Numbered from the stretch's first letter, positions 33,395-45,029 are shown. The stretch: DNA of 64,000 bases from Sphingobium sp. EP60837 (GCF_001658005.1 NZ_CP015986.1:1116001-1180000); one strand, 5' to 3'. Notes: generated from the letters alone by a model not told the origin. Made by a program: numbers and translations.

Positions 33395-35695
33395 TCAGGC
33401 GACGCCATCAGCGCTCCTGCGCCACGGGAAGCCGCCCAGACGCTGATACCAGCGACGGGGACGCGGCAAGTCGCCTTCGAAATATTCGGCCGAGTCCATG
33501 TAGAACTGGACAGCGTCTCCATAGCCGCGGCGGGCGTGCTCGGCATAATCGACGCGGTTGATTACCACCCCGTCCACGGGCCGCTGAAGGACCTGCAGGG
33601 AAGCCCGCACCTGTTCGATGGTCGTGCGCCCCCAGCGCACCACGAGCAAGGTGTGATCGGCGGCATCCATCAGCATGCGCGAGTCCCGCGTCGCAAGCGT
33701 CGGGGGCGCGTTGATGATCATCAGGTCATATTGATCCCGCAGTTCGTCCAGCAAGTGATTGACCCGGCCGATGCGCATAAGCGCCACAGGATTGCGCGCA
33801 GGCTCCCGCGCGCTGATGACGACCGGCTCATAGGTGACTAGGTCGCGTACCTCTCCGTTCCCCAAGGTCATTGCCGGAGGGGCGGGCAGCACATGCCGGG
33901 CATCGGCCGCACCCGTCAGATAGTCGATGAGGTCAGGCCTTGTGTCCCCCTCCTCAGCCGGGCCCATCGTGCTGTCTCCACCACGGCGCAGGTCCAGGTC
34001 GATGACAATCGCGCGCCGGCCCATCGCCACCGCGGCCGCCAGCAGGGACAAGGTCACCGTCGATTTTCCGTCCCCGGTGATGGGAGAGGTAATCAGCACG
34101 GTTTGCGCCCGCCCAGGCGTCGCCAGATCGGCGACCTCGCTGCCCAGCCCCCGCGCAACCTCCGCAAACAGGGATTGCGGATCCTGGATTACGGGATTGG
34201 CCTTCGCCGATGTCAGGGCGTCGCCGGTGAGTTCAGGCAGCATCGCGAAGGTCCGCAGGCCGAACTGATTATAAATCTGCTCTGCACTCCACAGCCTGTT
34301 GTCGGTCAGTTCGATGCCGAACACGATCACTAGCCCTATGATCAGCGATCCGACGAAGGCGGCGAAGGTCGCCGACTTGGGCCGCGGAGAGATGGGGCTC
34401 TGCGGAACTGCGGCGGGCGACATCAGGCGGGAGTGGATGCCCGAAGCGGCAAGGCTGGCCTTAACCTCCTGCGCGCGCGTGCTCATCGCGGCGAAGGCGC
34501 TGCGCGCGACTTCTGCATTGCGTTCCAGAGCGTTGAGTTCGACGGATGCGGCGGTGTTGGCGAAGGCCTTGCCGGTGATGGAGCGTAGGGTTCCCTCCAA
34601 CTGCCCGGCTCTTGAGGACGAAGCCGCCGCCTCGCTCCTCGCCATGCCAGCCTGGCGCGCTGCTTCAGCCTGCGCCTGCTGCATCGCCGCTGTGACGACC
34701 CGTGCCTGCTCTCGCTGCATGTTGGCGCTCGTTTCCGCAATCTGCGCCTCCAACCCGCGCATGCGCGGGTGTTCAGAGCCCAGCATCTGGGACATTTCGC
34801 TGCGCGTCCGCATCAGATCATCCATCTGCCGCTTCTGCTGGTCCAGCAGGGGTGAAGTCGCCCCTGCGGTGCTGATGTTGCTGACGGCGCTGGTGACGAC
34901 AGCGGCACGCGCATTCTGCGCGGCGCGCATGGCGGCAGCTGAGGCTGCTTCCACGGCGATGCGGTTGATCTGCTGATAGTCCTCCGCTCCGCCGGCGCCT
35001 GTCAGCATCTGATTCTTACGGCGAAAATCCGCAACAGCCTGCTCCGCCTTATGGGCTTCGATGGCCAGCCGGTCGCGTTCGCCATCCAGTTGAGCAACGA
35101 TTTTGCCCTGGCGATCATCGCGCATTTCAGAGCGGTATGCCGCCAGGCTGACCGGATATTGGTTGGCGATCTCCGACGCGAGTTCCGGCGAGGAGGATCG
35201 CACGGTGATATCAACGAAGTCGGAATCGCGGAGGTTAGATACCGACGTCATCGACATCAGCCTTCCCGCAAGACGGGTAAGCCGCTGGGTGTCGAGTATG
35301 GCATTCGACGGCAGCGGCGCAGAGGCAAAGCGCGGGTCCTGCGCCAGCTTCAGGTCCTGCACCACACGTTCGGCAAGGGAGCGCGAACGGTAGATATTCG
35401 CTTCATTCGATACGCGCTGCTGGTTGCGGGCGGCCATGTCAGGCGACCCGCTGTCATCGTTAAGCTCCACTTGCACCGTAGCCGTGGCTTCATAGATCGG
35501 GGTGGCCGTCAATTGCACCGCAAGGACTACCGCCACAATGATGAAGACGATGGCGCCGAGCAGCAATTCATGCCGCCTGATGATCTTGAAAATCTGGCGC
35601 GCGGAGAGACTTGAAGGCGCGCTTCCGCCCTCCACCGGCTGATCGAGCCTCGCCTCGAGAAGTGGGGTATTGATCGTTCCCGATTGCGACAACAT
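33395..35695 (-). CDS. Polysaccharide co-polymerase / BY-type tyrosine autokinase (Wzc-like)
   Basis: The 766-residue inner-membrane protein has a Wzz domain with first helix at about residues 40-60 (LLGAIVFIIVAVVLAVQL). A long periplasmic coiled-coil section follows, then a second helix near 440 and a cytoplasmic BY-kinase with Walker A ITSPITGDGKSTV (about 540) and Walker A' RRAIVIDLDLRRG. Walker B-like LMIINAPP is present. The C-terminus has a tyrosine cluster (DYAEHARRGYGDAVQFYMD, EYF, WYQ) for autophosphorylation. It sets chain length and couples synthesis to the Wza-like channel. GGAGAG sits seven bases before ATG 35695. It is transcribed alone and ends at a strong terminator. Confidence 0.93.
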   Translation of the reverse strand: MLSQSGTINTPLLEARLDQPVEGGSAPSSLSARQIFKIIRRHELLLGAIVFIIVAVVLAVQLTATPIYEATATVQVELNDDSGSPDMAARNQQRVSNEANIYRSRSLAERVVQDLKLAQDPRFASAPLPSNAILDTQRLTRLAGRLMSMTSVSNLRDSDFVDITVRSSSPELASEIANQYPVSLAAYRSEMRDDRQGKIVAQLDGERDRLAIEAHKAEQAVADFRRKNQMLTGAGGAEDYQQINRIAVEAASAAAMRAAQNARAAVVTSAVSNISTAGATSPLLDQQKRQMDDLMRTRSEMSQMLGSEHPRMRGLEAQIAETSANMQREQARVVTAAMQQAQAEAARQAGMARSEAAASSSRAGQLEGTLRSITGKAFANTAASVELNALERNAEVARSAFAAMSTRAQEVKASLAASGIHSRLMSPAAVPQSPISPRPKSATFAAFVGSLIIGLVIVFGIELTDNRLWSAEQIYNQFGLRTFAMLPELTGDALTSAKANPVIQDPQSLFAEVARGLGSEVADLATPGRAQTVLITSPITGDGKSTVTLSLLAAAVAMGRRAIVIDLDLRRGGDSTMGPAEEGDTRPDLIDYLTGAADARHVLPAPPAMTLGNGEVRDLVTYEPVVISAREPARNPVALMRIGRVNHLLDELRDQYDLMIINAPPTLATRDSRMLMDAADHTLLVVRWGRTTIEQVRASLQVLQRPVDGVVINRVDYAEHARRGYGDAVQFYMDSAEYFEGDLPRPRRWYQRLGGFPWRRSADGVA

Positions 35696-35874
35696 GAGTA
35701 TGCTCTCCAGATGATCTAGTCCCGCCGGAGTTTGCGACCCTCCTGCTTTTAGGTCTTTCGATCAAACAATCTTCGGGCGCGAATGGCAGGCAAAGTGATT
35801 AACCCGTTCGAGTATGGCGAAGCACCAAACGGTAAGCGGGAGGACGCGCCGGATCTCGATTCAACAGCATGACA

Positions 35875-35906
35875 AGCGGAAGACTTTCACCTCTGCCGCT
35901 TTTTCT
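35875..35906 (+). terminator. Orphan plus-strand terminator-like hairpin
   Basis: AGCGGAAGA at 35875-35883 pairs with TCTGCCGCT at 35892-35900 (one mismatch), directly followed by TTTTTCT-like sequence. No plus-strand gene ends upstream, since the neighbouring gene is the minus-strand BY-kinase. It may end an unannotated short transcript or be chance. The rest of the 299 bases between 35696 and 35994 shows no gene; it should contain the promoters of the kinase gene and of the oxidase operon. Confidence 0.35.
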
Positions 35907-35994
35907 ATAAGCTACCGCTCACGGTAATTTCCGAGGGCGACTCGAAAGAAGCCGGAATACGGCAACGAGCGCCCACATCGATGGGAGAGGGCTT

Positions 35995-36864
35995 GTGCCG
36001 ATTGCGGTCGCCATCGCCATGCTGGTGTTGGGTTCGGTCGCATTTCATCTATTCAGCCCCTGGTGGCGCACGCCGCTTGCATCCAATTGGGGTTCCATCG
36101 ACACCGCGCTCGACGTGACGCTATGGATTTGCGCGGCCGCCTTCATCCTGCTCAACCTCTTCATGGCCTGGACGCTGGTCCGTTACAGGCACCGGGTGGG
36201 GCATCGCGCCCATTACGAGCCGGAGAACAGTTCGCTGGAAAAGCGGCTGACGATCTGGACAGCGATCGGCATCGCCGGAATGCTGGCTCCCGGCCTCGCG
36301 GCCTGGGGCCGCTATGTGTCGGTGCCGCAGGACGCCACGATTATCGAAGCGGTGGGTCAGCAATGGCAATGGTCCTTCCGCTATCCTGGCCCTGATGGAG
36401 TGCTGGGCGCCGCGGCGGTCAAATATGTGACGCCCGACAATCCGATCGGCCTCGATCCGCTGGATCCGTTCGGACGGGACGACCTTCTGGTCGAGGCGGG
36501 CGATCTGCACCTGCCGCTGGGCAAGCCGGTGAAGATCGTGCTGCGATCGAAGGATGTGCTGCACGACTTTTACGTACCCGAGTTCCGGGCGAAGATGGAC
36601 CTGGTGCCGGGCATCGTCACCTATTTCTGGATGACGCCGACCAAGGCGGGGACGTTCGATATTCTCTGCGCAGAGCTGTGCGGCACCGGTCATCATGAGA
36701 TGCGGGGGAAAGTCATTGTGGAAACGCCCAGGGCCTTCGCAGACTGGCAGGCGCAGCAGACGAGTTTCTCCCAGATACTGGCCGACATGCCAAAGGCCGC
36801 CATGTCGATCATGCTGATCAAGGCCAATGCCTGCACTATTGCCGCCACCCGGAGCTCTATCTGA
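35995..36864 (+). CDS. Cytochrome c oxidase subunit II
   Basis: The 289-residue protein has two N-terminal helices (about 3-20 and 43-62) and a periplasmic cupredoxin domain with the CuA site ILCAELCGTGHHEM, plus the upstream ligand in DVLHDFYVPEF and the electron-entry tryptophan segment GQQWQWSFRYPG. No CXXCH haem motif is fused. The C-terminus (IKANACTIAATRSSI) looks unconserved. GTG 35995 follows GGGAGAGGG at 35983-35991. The stop overlaps the subunit I start (TGATG). It begins a six-gene oxidase operon. Symbols such as coxB/ctaC or coxM could apply; I leave it unnamed because the operon seems to be the alternative two-subunit-III type. Confidence 0.93.
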   Translation: MPIAVAIAMLVLGSVAFHLFSPWWRTPLASNWGSIDTALDVTLWICAAAFILLNLFMAWTLVRYRHRVGHRAHYEPENSSLEKRLTIWTAIGIAGMLAPGLAAWGRYVSVPQDATIIEAVGQQWQWSFRYPGPDGVLGAAAVKYVTPDNPIGLDPLDPFGRDDLLVEAGDLHLPLGKPVKIVLRSKDVLHDFYVPEFRAKMDLVPGIVTYFWMTPTKAGTFDILCAELCGTGHHEMRGKVIVETPRAFADWQAQQTSFSQILADMPKAAMSIMLIKANACTIAATRSSI

Positions 36865-38582
36865 TGGCTACTACACTGGCTGACGACCTACGCCCGCTGC
36901 ATCATCCGCACAGTTGGGTCACCAAATATGTCTGGAGCCAGGATCACAAGGTCATCGCCATCCAATATAGCGTGACTGCCATTTCGATCGGGCTGGTGGC
37001 GCTGATACTGTCCGCGCTGATGCGGTTGCAGTTGGGCTTTCCCGGCGCCTTTCCCGCGATCCAGCCGGACAATTACCTCCAGTTCGTGTCGATGCACGGC
37101 ATGATCATGGTAGTATATCTGCTGACCGCTTTGCTCTTGGGCGGCTTTGGCAATTACCTGATCCCGCTGATGGTCGGGGCGCGCGACATGGTGTTCCCCT
37201 TCGTCAATATGCTGAGCTACTGGCTCTATCTGCTGTCGGTGATCGTGCTGGTGACGGGCTTCTTCGTGCCGGGCGGCCCGACCGGAGCAGGATGGACGCT
37301 CTATCCGCCGCAGGCGATCAGCGAGGGGACGCCGGGGCACCAATGGGGCATCGCAACCATGTTGGTCAGCCTTGCGATTTTCGTTGCGGCCTTCACCATG
37401 GGCGGCCTCAACTATGTGACCACGGTGTTGCAGGCGCGGACCAAGGGCATGACCCTGATGCGGATGCCGCTGTCGGTATGGGGCATCTTCACCGCGTCGG
37501 TGATGGGCCTGCTCGCTTTCCCGGCGCTGTTCGTCGCGGCGATCATGATGCTGTTCGACCATTTCGCCGGCACCAGCTTCTTCATGCCGACGATGCAGAG
37601 CATGGGAAAGATCACCCCGACCGAAGGGGGCAGCCCGCTGCTATTCCAGCATCTCTTCTGGTTCTTCGGCCATCCCGAAGTCTATATCGTCGCGCTGCCC
37701 GCCTTCGGCATCGTGTCCGACCTGATCAGCGTCCATGCCCGGCGCAACATCTTCGGCTATCGCATGATGGTGTGGGCGATCGTCATCATTGGTGCCTTGA
37801 GCTTCGTCGTCTGGGCGCATCATATGTATGTGAGCGGCATGAACCCCTATTTCGGGTTCTTCTTCGCCACATCGACGCTGATCATCGCCATTCCGACCGC
37901 GATCAAGGTCTATAACTGGCTACTGACCCTGTGGCGCGGCGACATCCATCTGCGCGTGCCGATGCTGTTCGCGATCGCGTTCATCTTTACCTTCATCCAC
38001 GGAGGATTGTCGGGGCTGTTCCTGGGCAATGTCAGCGTCGATGTGCCGCTGTCCGATACCTTCTTCGTCGTCGCGCATTTCCATATGGTAATGGGCGTGT
38101 CGCCGGTGCTTGTGATCTTCGGCGCCATCTACCACTGGTATCCCAAGATTTTCGGGCGCATGTGGAACGAGACGCTAGGCAAACTCCATTTCTGGATCAC
38201 CTTTCTGGGCGTCTATGCGATTTTCCTGCCGATGCACTATTTGGGCATATTGGGCGTGCCACGCCGCTACTATGCGCTGGGCGAGACAAGCTTCATCCCG
38301 GAATCGGTGCATCTTGCCAATGAATGGATCAGCATAGCCGCGCTGATCGTGTTCGCGGCGCAGGGCCTGTTCTTCTTCAACATGATCTGGAGCCTGTTCC
38401 GCGGCCCCCGCGCCGAACCCAACCCCTGGGGCGCAGCCAGCCTGGAATGGCAGACACCGCAGACGCCCCCCGCCCATGGCAATTGGGGACCGAAGCTGCC
38501 GGTCGTTTATCGCTGGGCCTATGATTACAGCGTGCCAGGCGCGCCGCGCGACTTCATCGCGCAGACCGAGCCGCGCACATGA
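36864..38582 (+). CDS. ctaD: Cytochrome c oxidase subunit I (aa3-type)
   Basis: The 572-residue catalytic subunit has twelve-plus helices. FFGHPEVYI carries the CuB histidine and the D-channel glutamate, WAHHMYVSG the two further CuB histidines, and VVAHFHMVMG the haem ligands. The N-terminal HGMIMV segment carries the low-spin haem ligand. The pattern is type A1. It reduces oxygen to water and pumps protons across the inner membrane. It overlaps both neighbours (TGATG upstream, ATGA downstream), so the subunits are translationally coupled. The coxA/coxN naming is equivalent. Confidence 0.95.
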   Translation: MATTLADDLRPLHHPHSWVTKYVWSQDHKVIAIQYSVTAISIGLVALILSALMRLQLGFPGAFPAIQPDNYLQFVSMHGMIMVVYLLTALLLGGFGNYLIPLMVGARDMVFPFVNMLSYWLYLLSVIVLVTGFFVPGGPTGAGWTLYPPQAISEGTPGHQWGIATMLVSLAIFVAAFTMGGLNYVTTVLQARTKGMTLMRMPLSVWGIFTASVMGLLAFPALFVAAIMMLFDHFAGTSFFMPTMQSMGKITPTEGGSPLLFQHLFWFFGHPEVYIVALPAFGIVSDLISVHARRNIFGYRMMVWAIVIIGALSFVVWAHHMYVSGMNPYFGFFFATSTLIIAIPTAIKVYNWLLTLWRGDIHLRVPMLFAIAFIFTFIHGGLSGLFLGNVSVDVPLSDTFFVVAHFHMVMGVSPVLVIFGAIYHWYPKIFGRMWNETLGKLHFWITFLGVYAIFLPMHYLGILGVPRRYYALGETSFIPESVHLANEWISIAALIVFAAQGLFFFNMIWSLFRGPRAEPNPWGAASLEWQTPQTPPAHGNWGPKLPVVYRWAYDYSVPGAPRDFIAQTEPRT

Positions 38583-39175
38583 CCATCCTTGCGCGCCTTG
38601 CCGAAAGAAGCTGGGAGCCCGCAAGCGACCGCGATCCGCGTGAGCCGGAGGGTCGCCCTTCGGCGGGCAGCGTCGGGCTGACCGTCTATTTCGCCGTTGC
38701 GATGGTGATGTTCTCACTATTGGGTGCGGCCTATTACATGCGCATGGGACTGCATGCCGCCATGGGCCATGCGGATGATTGGGTCTCCATGCCCGATCCG
38801 CCACTGCTCTGGATCAACAGCGCCATTCTCATGGCAAGCAGCCTTGCCTGGGAAATGGCGCGCCGATCAAGCGCAGAAGGCCGGGCAGCGCGTGCTTCAC
38901 TGGCTGGGGCTGCACTGGGCCTTTGCTTCCTCGTCGGTCAATGGTTGCTGTGGCGTCATTATCAAATGGCGGGCTATTATCTTTCGTCCAATCCGGCCAA
39001 CGCCTTCTTCTATCTGCTAACCGCGCTGCATGGCCTTCACATAGTGGGCGGCCTGGTTGCCGCTGGTTGGGTGCTGACTGAAAGCAACCCGGCCCATCTG
39101 CGCCTCTGCGCCATTTATTGGCACTTCCTTCTCTTCCTTTGGATTTTGATTGCCGCCCTGCTCTTATCGACATGA
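38579..39175 (+). CDS. Haem-copper oxidase subunit III, first copy
   Basis: The 198-residue protein has five helices of the CoxC/CyoC fold. FFYLLTALHGLHIVGGL carries the family's ALHGLHI signature, followed by CAIYWHFLLFLWIL. The N-terminal extension of about 30 polar residues precedes the first helix. Its start overlaps ctaD by four bases. A second, quite different subunit III follows 12 bases later, an arrangement like the CoxO/CoxP pair described for an alternative aa3 oxidase in Bradyrhizobium (from memory). Confidence 0.9.
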   Translation: MTILARLAERSWEPASDRDPREPEGRPSAGSVGLTVYFAVAMVMFSLLGAAYYMRMGLHAAMGHADDWVSMPDPPLLWINSAILMASSLAWEMARRSSAEGRAARASLAGAALGLCFLVGQWLLWRHYQMAGYYLSSNPANAFFYLLTALHGLHIVGGLVAAGWVLTESNPAHLRLCAIYWHFLLFLWILIAALLLST

Positions 39176-39187
39176 GGTTACATCGCC

Positions 39188-39883
39188 ATGTCCAACGCCA
39201 TGACGGACAGAAGAGACCGAGAGGTTCTGACGCCCTCTCTGCGTGAGATTGCTGCGGATTGGTCGGCCGATCAGGAAGTCTTTCGCCAGACCCATTGGGG
39301 CAAGGCGATGATGTGGATCTTCCTGCTCAGCGACACCTTCATCTTTTCCTGCTTCCTCACCGGCTACATGACGATGCGGTCGTCCGCCGTGCTGCCTTGG
39401 CCCAACACGGCAGAAGTGTTCGCGCTCAACATCGGCGGGCAGGATATCCCGCTGGTGCTGATCGCGATCATGACCTTCGCCCTCATCAGTTCTAGCGGCA
39501 CGATGGCGATGGCCGTGAACTTTGGCTACCGGCATGATCGGCGAAAAACGGCCGGGCTCATGCTGCTGACGGCGCTGTTCGGCCTGGTTTTCCTTTCCAT
39601 GCAGGCGTTCGAATGGAGCAAGCTGATCTTCGAGGAAGGCGTGCGCCCCTGGAGCAATCCGATGGGCGCGCCGCAATTCGGCGCATCCTTCTTCATGATC
39701 ACCGGCTTTCACGGCCTGCACGTGACATGCGGGGTCATCCTTCTGCTGATCATCGCGTCGAAGGTCGCCCGCGGCCATTATGACCGGACCGGCGACTATA
39801 GCCCGGTCGAGATTGCCGGGCTCTACTGGCATTTCGTGGATCTGGTCTGGGTTTTCATCTTCGCCTTCTTCTATCTCTGGTGA
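39188..39883 (+). CDS. Cytochrome c oxidase subunit III, second copy
   Basis: A 231-residue polytopic protein with HWGKAMMWIFLLSDTFIFSCF at its first helix and the signature MITGFHGLHVTCGV near residue 180, then GLYWHFVDLVWVFIF at the end. All are standard CoxC/CtaE motifs. It is longer than the preceding subunit III and carries the more canonical lipid-binding E/H motifs. Both copies presumably bind subunit I as accessory subunits, or one replaces the other under some condition. It lies in the same operon, with the next gene beginning six bases after its stop. Confidence 0.92.
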   Translation: MSNAMTDRRDREVLTPSLREIAADWSADQEVFRQTHWGKAMMWIFLLSDTFIFSCFLTGYMTMRSSAVLPWPNTAEVFALNIGGQDIPLVLIAIMTFALISSSGTMAMAVNFGYRHDRRKTAGLMLLTALFGLVFLSMQAFEWSKLIFEEGVRPWSNPMGAPQFGASFFMITGFHGLHVTCGVILLLIIASKVARGHYDRTGDYSPVEIAGLYWHFVDLVWVFIFAFFYLW

Positions 39884-39888
39884 TCGCC

Positions 39889-40242
39889 ATGAAGCATGAG
39901 ATGCCCAGCACCGAAACCTCCGTGGCCCATGAAGGGCAGCATCATCCGATCAGCCTGTACCTGAAGGTCTGGGCCTATCTGTTCGTGCTCAGCACGCTGT
40001 CTTATCTGGTCGACTACATGCATGTGCAGGGTATCGTCCGCTGGACGCTTATCATCCTGTTCATGCTGATGAAGGCCGGGCTGATCCTGTCCATCTTCAT
40101 GCATCTTGCATGGGAAAGGCTGTCGCTGATCTACGCGATCCTGGTGCCGCCGCTGGTGCTGCTTGTGCTGGTACGGATCATGACGATCGAGGCCGATTAT
40201 GCCTATTGGACCCGGGCGATCTTCATGGGCGGCGGAGGTTGA
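39889..40242 (+). CDS. Cytochrome c oxidase subunit IV (prokaryotic, CyoD/CtaF-like)
   Basis: The 117-residue membrane protein has three hydrophobic helices: WAYLFVLSTLSYLVDY, WTLIILFMLMKAGLILSIFMH and AILVPPLVLLVLV. The MKAGLI---FMHL pattern is the family's mark. ATG 39889 is favoured over an upstream in-frame GTG at 39880 that overlaps the previous stop. Subunit IV helps assemble and stabilise the oxidase and is not catalytic. Confidence 0.85.
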   Translation: MKHEMPSTETSVAHEGQHHPISLYLKVWAYLFVLSTLSYLVDYMHVQGIVRWTLIILFMLMKAGLILSIFMHLAWERLSLIYAILVPPLVLLVLVRIMTIEADYAYWTRAIFMGGGG

Positions 40243-40246
40243 AGCC

Positions 40247-40927
40247 ATGAGCAGGACGCGCTGGCTGATGACAGGTTTGTGCGTGGCAGGAGCAGCGGGC
40301 GCGCTCTGGAGCTTCAGCTGGTTCGCAGGCCAACTCTATCCGCACGCCACTGCCGGGGACCTCGCCTATAAGCCCGCCGACGATATGCCGCCGCGCGTGG
40401 ACATGGCGTCGGTTCAACGCGATTGGCCCGCCAGCCTCGGCGATCCGGGCGATGGCAACAGGCTGATTGCCTATCATCGGGGGATGCGGGGTAAGGCGCC
40501 CATGCCTTCCGCATCGACCGGGCCGGTCGCCGCTGCACCGGCCGTTGATCTTGGCACGCTGCTGGTCGGTGCAGACGCCGCTGCGGGGAAGGCAAAGACG
40601 CAGCTTTGCGCCAGTTGCCACGACTTTACGCAGGGCGGCCCAAACCGCATCGGGCCCAATTTGTGGGGCGTTGTGGGCCGGCCGGTGGGGAGCCATGCAG
40701 GCTTTGCCTATTCCCCCGCGATGAAAGCGCATGGCGGCAGTTGGACCTATGACAAGTTGTTCGAATTTCTCGCCTCGCCGGGACGGGATGTGCCTGGGAC
40801 CAAGATGAGCTTTGCCGGGCTGCGGCGGCCGGAGGACCGGGCCGCGCTGATCAAATATCTTGCAACCCTGGGGAATGGCGCTCCGTCCATGCCAAAGCCA
40901 AAGGCGTTAGCCAGCACCGCCCAATAA
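40247..40927 (+). CDS. Membrane-anchored mono-haem cytochrome c
   Basis: The 226-residue protein has an N-terminal anchor (WLMTGLCVAGAAGALWSFSWF). A proline/alanine-rich periplasmic linker follows, then a class I cytochrome c domain with CASCH near residue 123 and the methionine ligand in GTKMSFAGL near 184. The segment GPNRIGPNLWGVVGRP is typical of cytochrome c552/CycM-type membrane cytochromes. It is the last gene of the oxidase operon and is the likely electron donor to the CuA centre, replacing the fused haem domain of true caa3 enzymes. GGCGGAGG precedes ATG 40247. Confidence 0.92.
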   Translation: MSRTRWLMTGLCVAGAAGALWSFSWFAGQLYPHATAGDLAYKPADDMPPRVDMASVQRDWPASLGDPGDGNRLIAYHRGMRGKAPMPSASTGPVAAAPAVDLGTLLVGADAAAGKAKTQLCASCHDFTQGGPNRIGPNLWGVVGRPVGSHAGFAYSPAMKAHGGSWTYDKLFEFLASPGRDVPGTKMSFAGLRRPEDRAALIKYLATLGNGAPSMPKPKALASTAQ

Positions 40928-40940
40928 CTCCCCTCGGGAG

Positions 40941-40974
40941 CCTGAGCTTGTCGAACGGGCTCGACAAGCTCAGG
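40941..40974. terminator. Palindromic terminator/REP-like element between convergent genes
   Basis: CCTGAGCTTGTCGA (40941-40954) and TCGACAAGCTCAGG (40961-40974) form a perfect 14-bp stem with loop ACGGGC. It lies between the ends of the oxidase operon and the minus-strand DUF2189 gene. There is no T tract, so if it terminates it does so as a bidirectional hairpin. It shares its core with the elements near 2.5 kb and 54.3 kb. Confidence 0.65.
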
Positions 40975-40991
40975 CCGAGCGGGTGTCTGTT

Positions 40992-41792
40992 TCAGCGAAC
41001 CACCGCGCGCGTATAGAGATGCCAGGTCGCATATCCGAGTAACGGCAGTACGACGGCCAGACCCACCAGCCCCGGCAGCGCGCCCAGGATCAACAGGGCC
41101 ACGACGATCAGTCCCCACGCCGCCACCGTCACCGGATTGTTCCAGGCGACCTTGACTGATGTCCGCAGCGCGATCCCCCAATTAACATTTTTGTCGATGA
41201 TCATCGGGAAGGACACAACGCTGATCGCCAGCGCCACAATGGCGAAGCCAAGCCCCACCAAGTTGCCGATGATGATCATGCTCCAGCCTTCGGATGTGCC
41301 GAACACGGCATTGAGGAACGCGCCCACGGAAGACACCGCCTCGTGGCCCAGCGTGCCAACGGTTGAATTATAAATGAACCAGGCGGCGGCGATCCAGGCC
41401 AGGAACAACATGGCCGTGACGCTGGTCAGGTCCAGCAGCGAAGGCGCGGACGGGCCGCGGACCACATCCAGGAAATGCCGCCAGCGAGAATCCAGCCCTT
41501 GTTCGCGGCGTCGCGCCAATTCGTAAAAGCCGCTCGCCAGTGGCGGACTGAACAGGACGGAGCCTGCCAGGAGCGGGAAGAGCAACGGCAGGATCGATAC
41601 CCGGCTGGCGATCAGAATGGCGAAAAGCACCACGAGCGGGTAGATGAAGCCGATGAAGACCAGGTCGCCGCGCTTGGCCTGGAAATCTTCCCAGCCTTGC
41701 CGAAGCGAGATGCGAAGGTCTTCAAAGCCGATCTTGCGAATTTCATATTCATCGCGGCGGGATGTCAGATCAGCTGGTTGCGTAATTGCCAT
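40992..41792 (-). CDS. DUF2189-family integral membrane protein
   Basis: The 266-residue protein has a polar N-terminus (EYEIRKIGFEDLRISLRQGWEDFQ), characteristic of the DUF2189 family, then about six membrane helices. A central loop segment, GFYELARRREQGLDSRW, is also conserved in the family. The function is unknown; some members sit beside cytochrome oxidases, as here. ATG 41792 is preceded by GGGAGAG; a longer frame to 41891 lacks a ribosome site. It is convergent with the oxidase operon and divergent from katG. Confidence 0.88.
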   Translation of the reverse strand: MAITQPADLTSRRDEYEIRKIGFEDLRISLRQGWEDFQAKRGDLVFIGFIYPLVVLFAILIASRVSILPLLFPLLAGSVLFSPPLASGFYELARRREQGLDSRWRHFLDVVRGPSAPSLLDLTSVTAMLFLAWIAAAWFIYNSTVGTLGHEAVSSVGAFLNAVFGTSEGWSMIIIGNLVGLGFAIVALAISVVSFPMIIDKNVNWGIALRTSVKVAWNNPVTVAAWGLIVVALLILGALPGLVGLAVVLPLLGYATWHLYTRAVVR

Positions 41793-44358
<2,566 letters not shown>

Positions 44359-44365
44359 ATATGAT

Positions 44366-44396
44366 TGCCGCCGCGAAGACGAACTTCGCGGCGGCA
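44366..44396. terminator. Strong hairpin after katG
   Basis: TGCCGCCGCGAAG (44366-44378) pairs perfectly with CTTCGCGGCGGCA (44384-44396) around loop ACGAA. It lies eight bases after the katG stop and 15 bases from the end of the convergent minus-strand gene. There is no T run, so termination would rely on the 13-bp GC-rich stem or on Rho. Confidence 0.6.
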
Positions 44397-44411
44397 GTGA
44401 CAGTTCAACTC

Positions 44412-45029
44412 TTAGTGCAGGTCACGCCTGCCATAGTCAGTGTCACCAAAGCGGCTGGGCCGGGGAATGTGCGAAGCGCCATTGGGCTCGCCCGGTTCGT
44501 GCACCAGTTCCTCGAACAGCGCGCGATAATGGATCATCGCCTGGCGCAAATCCTCGGTGTCCGCTTCGCCGCGAGCATGGCGGATGGCGATATCATGTGC
44601 CGAGCGATAATTCTGCACAACTTCGGGATGATCGACAGACAGGTCGGCCGAGCGGCGGTCGAAATCGACGATCGGATAGCCGCGCGCTTCCATCACTTCA
44701 GTAAGCAGGACATCTGCACGAGACACCGCGCCTTGCGGATCATCGACAAACTGGTTCTGCACCTTCATCCAGCCATCGGTGAACATGTCCACCTGCTGCG
44801 GCGAGAGACGGCGGAGCGAAAAACTCGCCACGCGCTTTTCCCTTTCCTGCAGCTCGGCTTCCGCCTTGCGCGAACTGCCGACCTCTTCAACCGTCCGGGA
44901 ATATTCGGGTCCGAACTTGGACCTCAGATTTGCGCGCTGCCGGTTGCGTACGACGAGAGCCACAATCCCGGCCAATAGGACAAGAACGACCAGTCCCAGG
45001 CCAATTTCCAGGGGAGTAAGCGTCACCAT
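44412..45029 (-). CDS. Membrane-anchored conserved protein of unknown function
   Basis: The 205-residue protein has one N-terminal helix (about residues 7-27, LEIGLGLVVLVLLAGIVALVV). A basic segment, a short charged helix (EVGSSRKAEAELQEREKRV) and a soluble C-terminal domain follow, the last containing DMFTDGWMKVQNQFVDDPQGAV and a Tyr/Asp-rich middle. I recognise it as a hypothetical found in many alphaproteobacteria, without known activity. A candidate general-stress promoter lies upstream: GGAAC-N16-GGTT on the minus strand between 45111 and 45087. Confidence 0.75.
   Translation of the reverse strand: MVTLTPLEIGLGLVVLVLLAGIVALVVRNRQRANLRSKFGPEYSRTVEEVGSSRKAEAELQEREKRVASFSLRRLSPQQVDMFTDGWMKVQNQFVDDPQGAVSRADVLLTEVMEARGYPIVDFDRRSADLSVDHPEVVQNYRSAHDIAIRHARGEADTEDLRQAMIHYRALFEELVHEPGEPNGASHIPRPSRFGDTDYGRRDLH

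Noticed and set aside
36780..36864. A decayed haem domain at the end of cytochrome oxidase subunit II
   Set aside because: In another frame the tail reads CLHYCRH, but this is not CXXCH and there is no cytochrome-like sequence around it.
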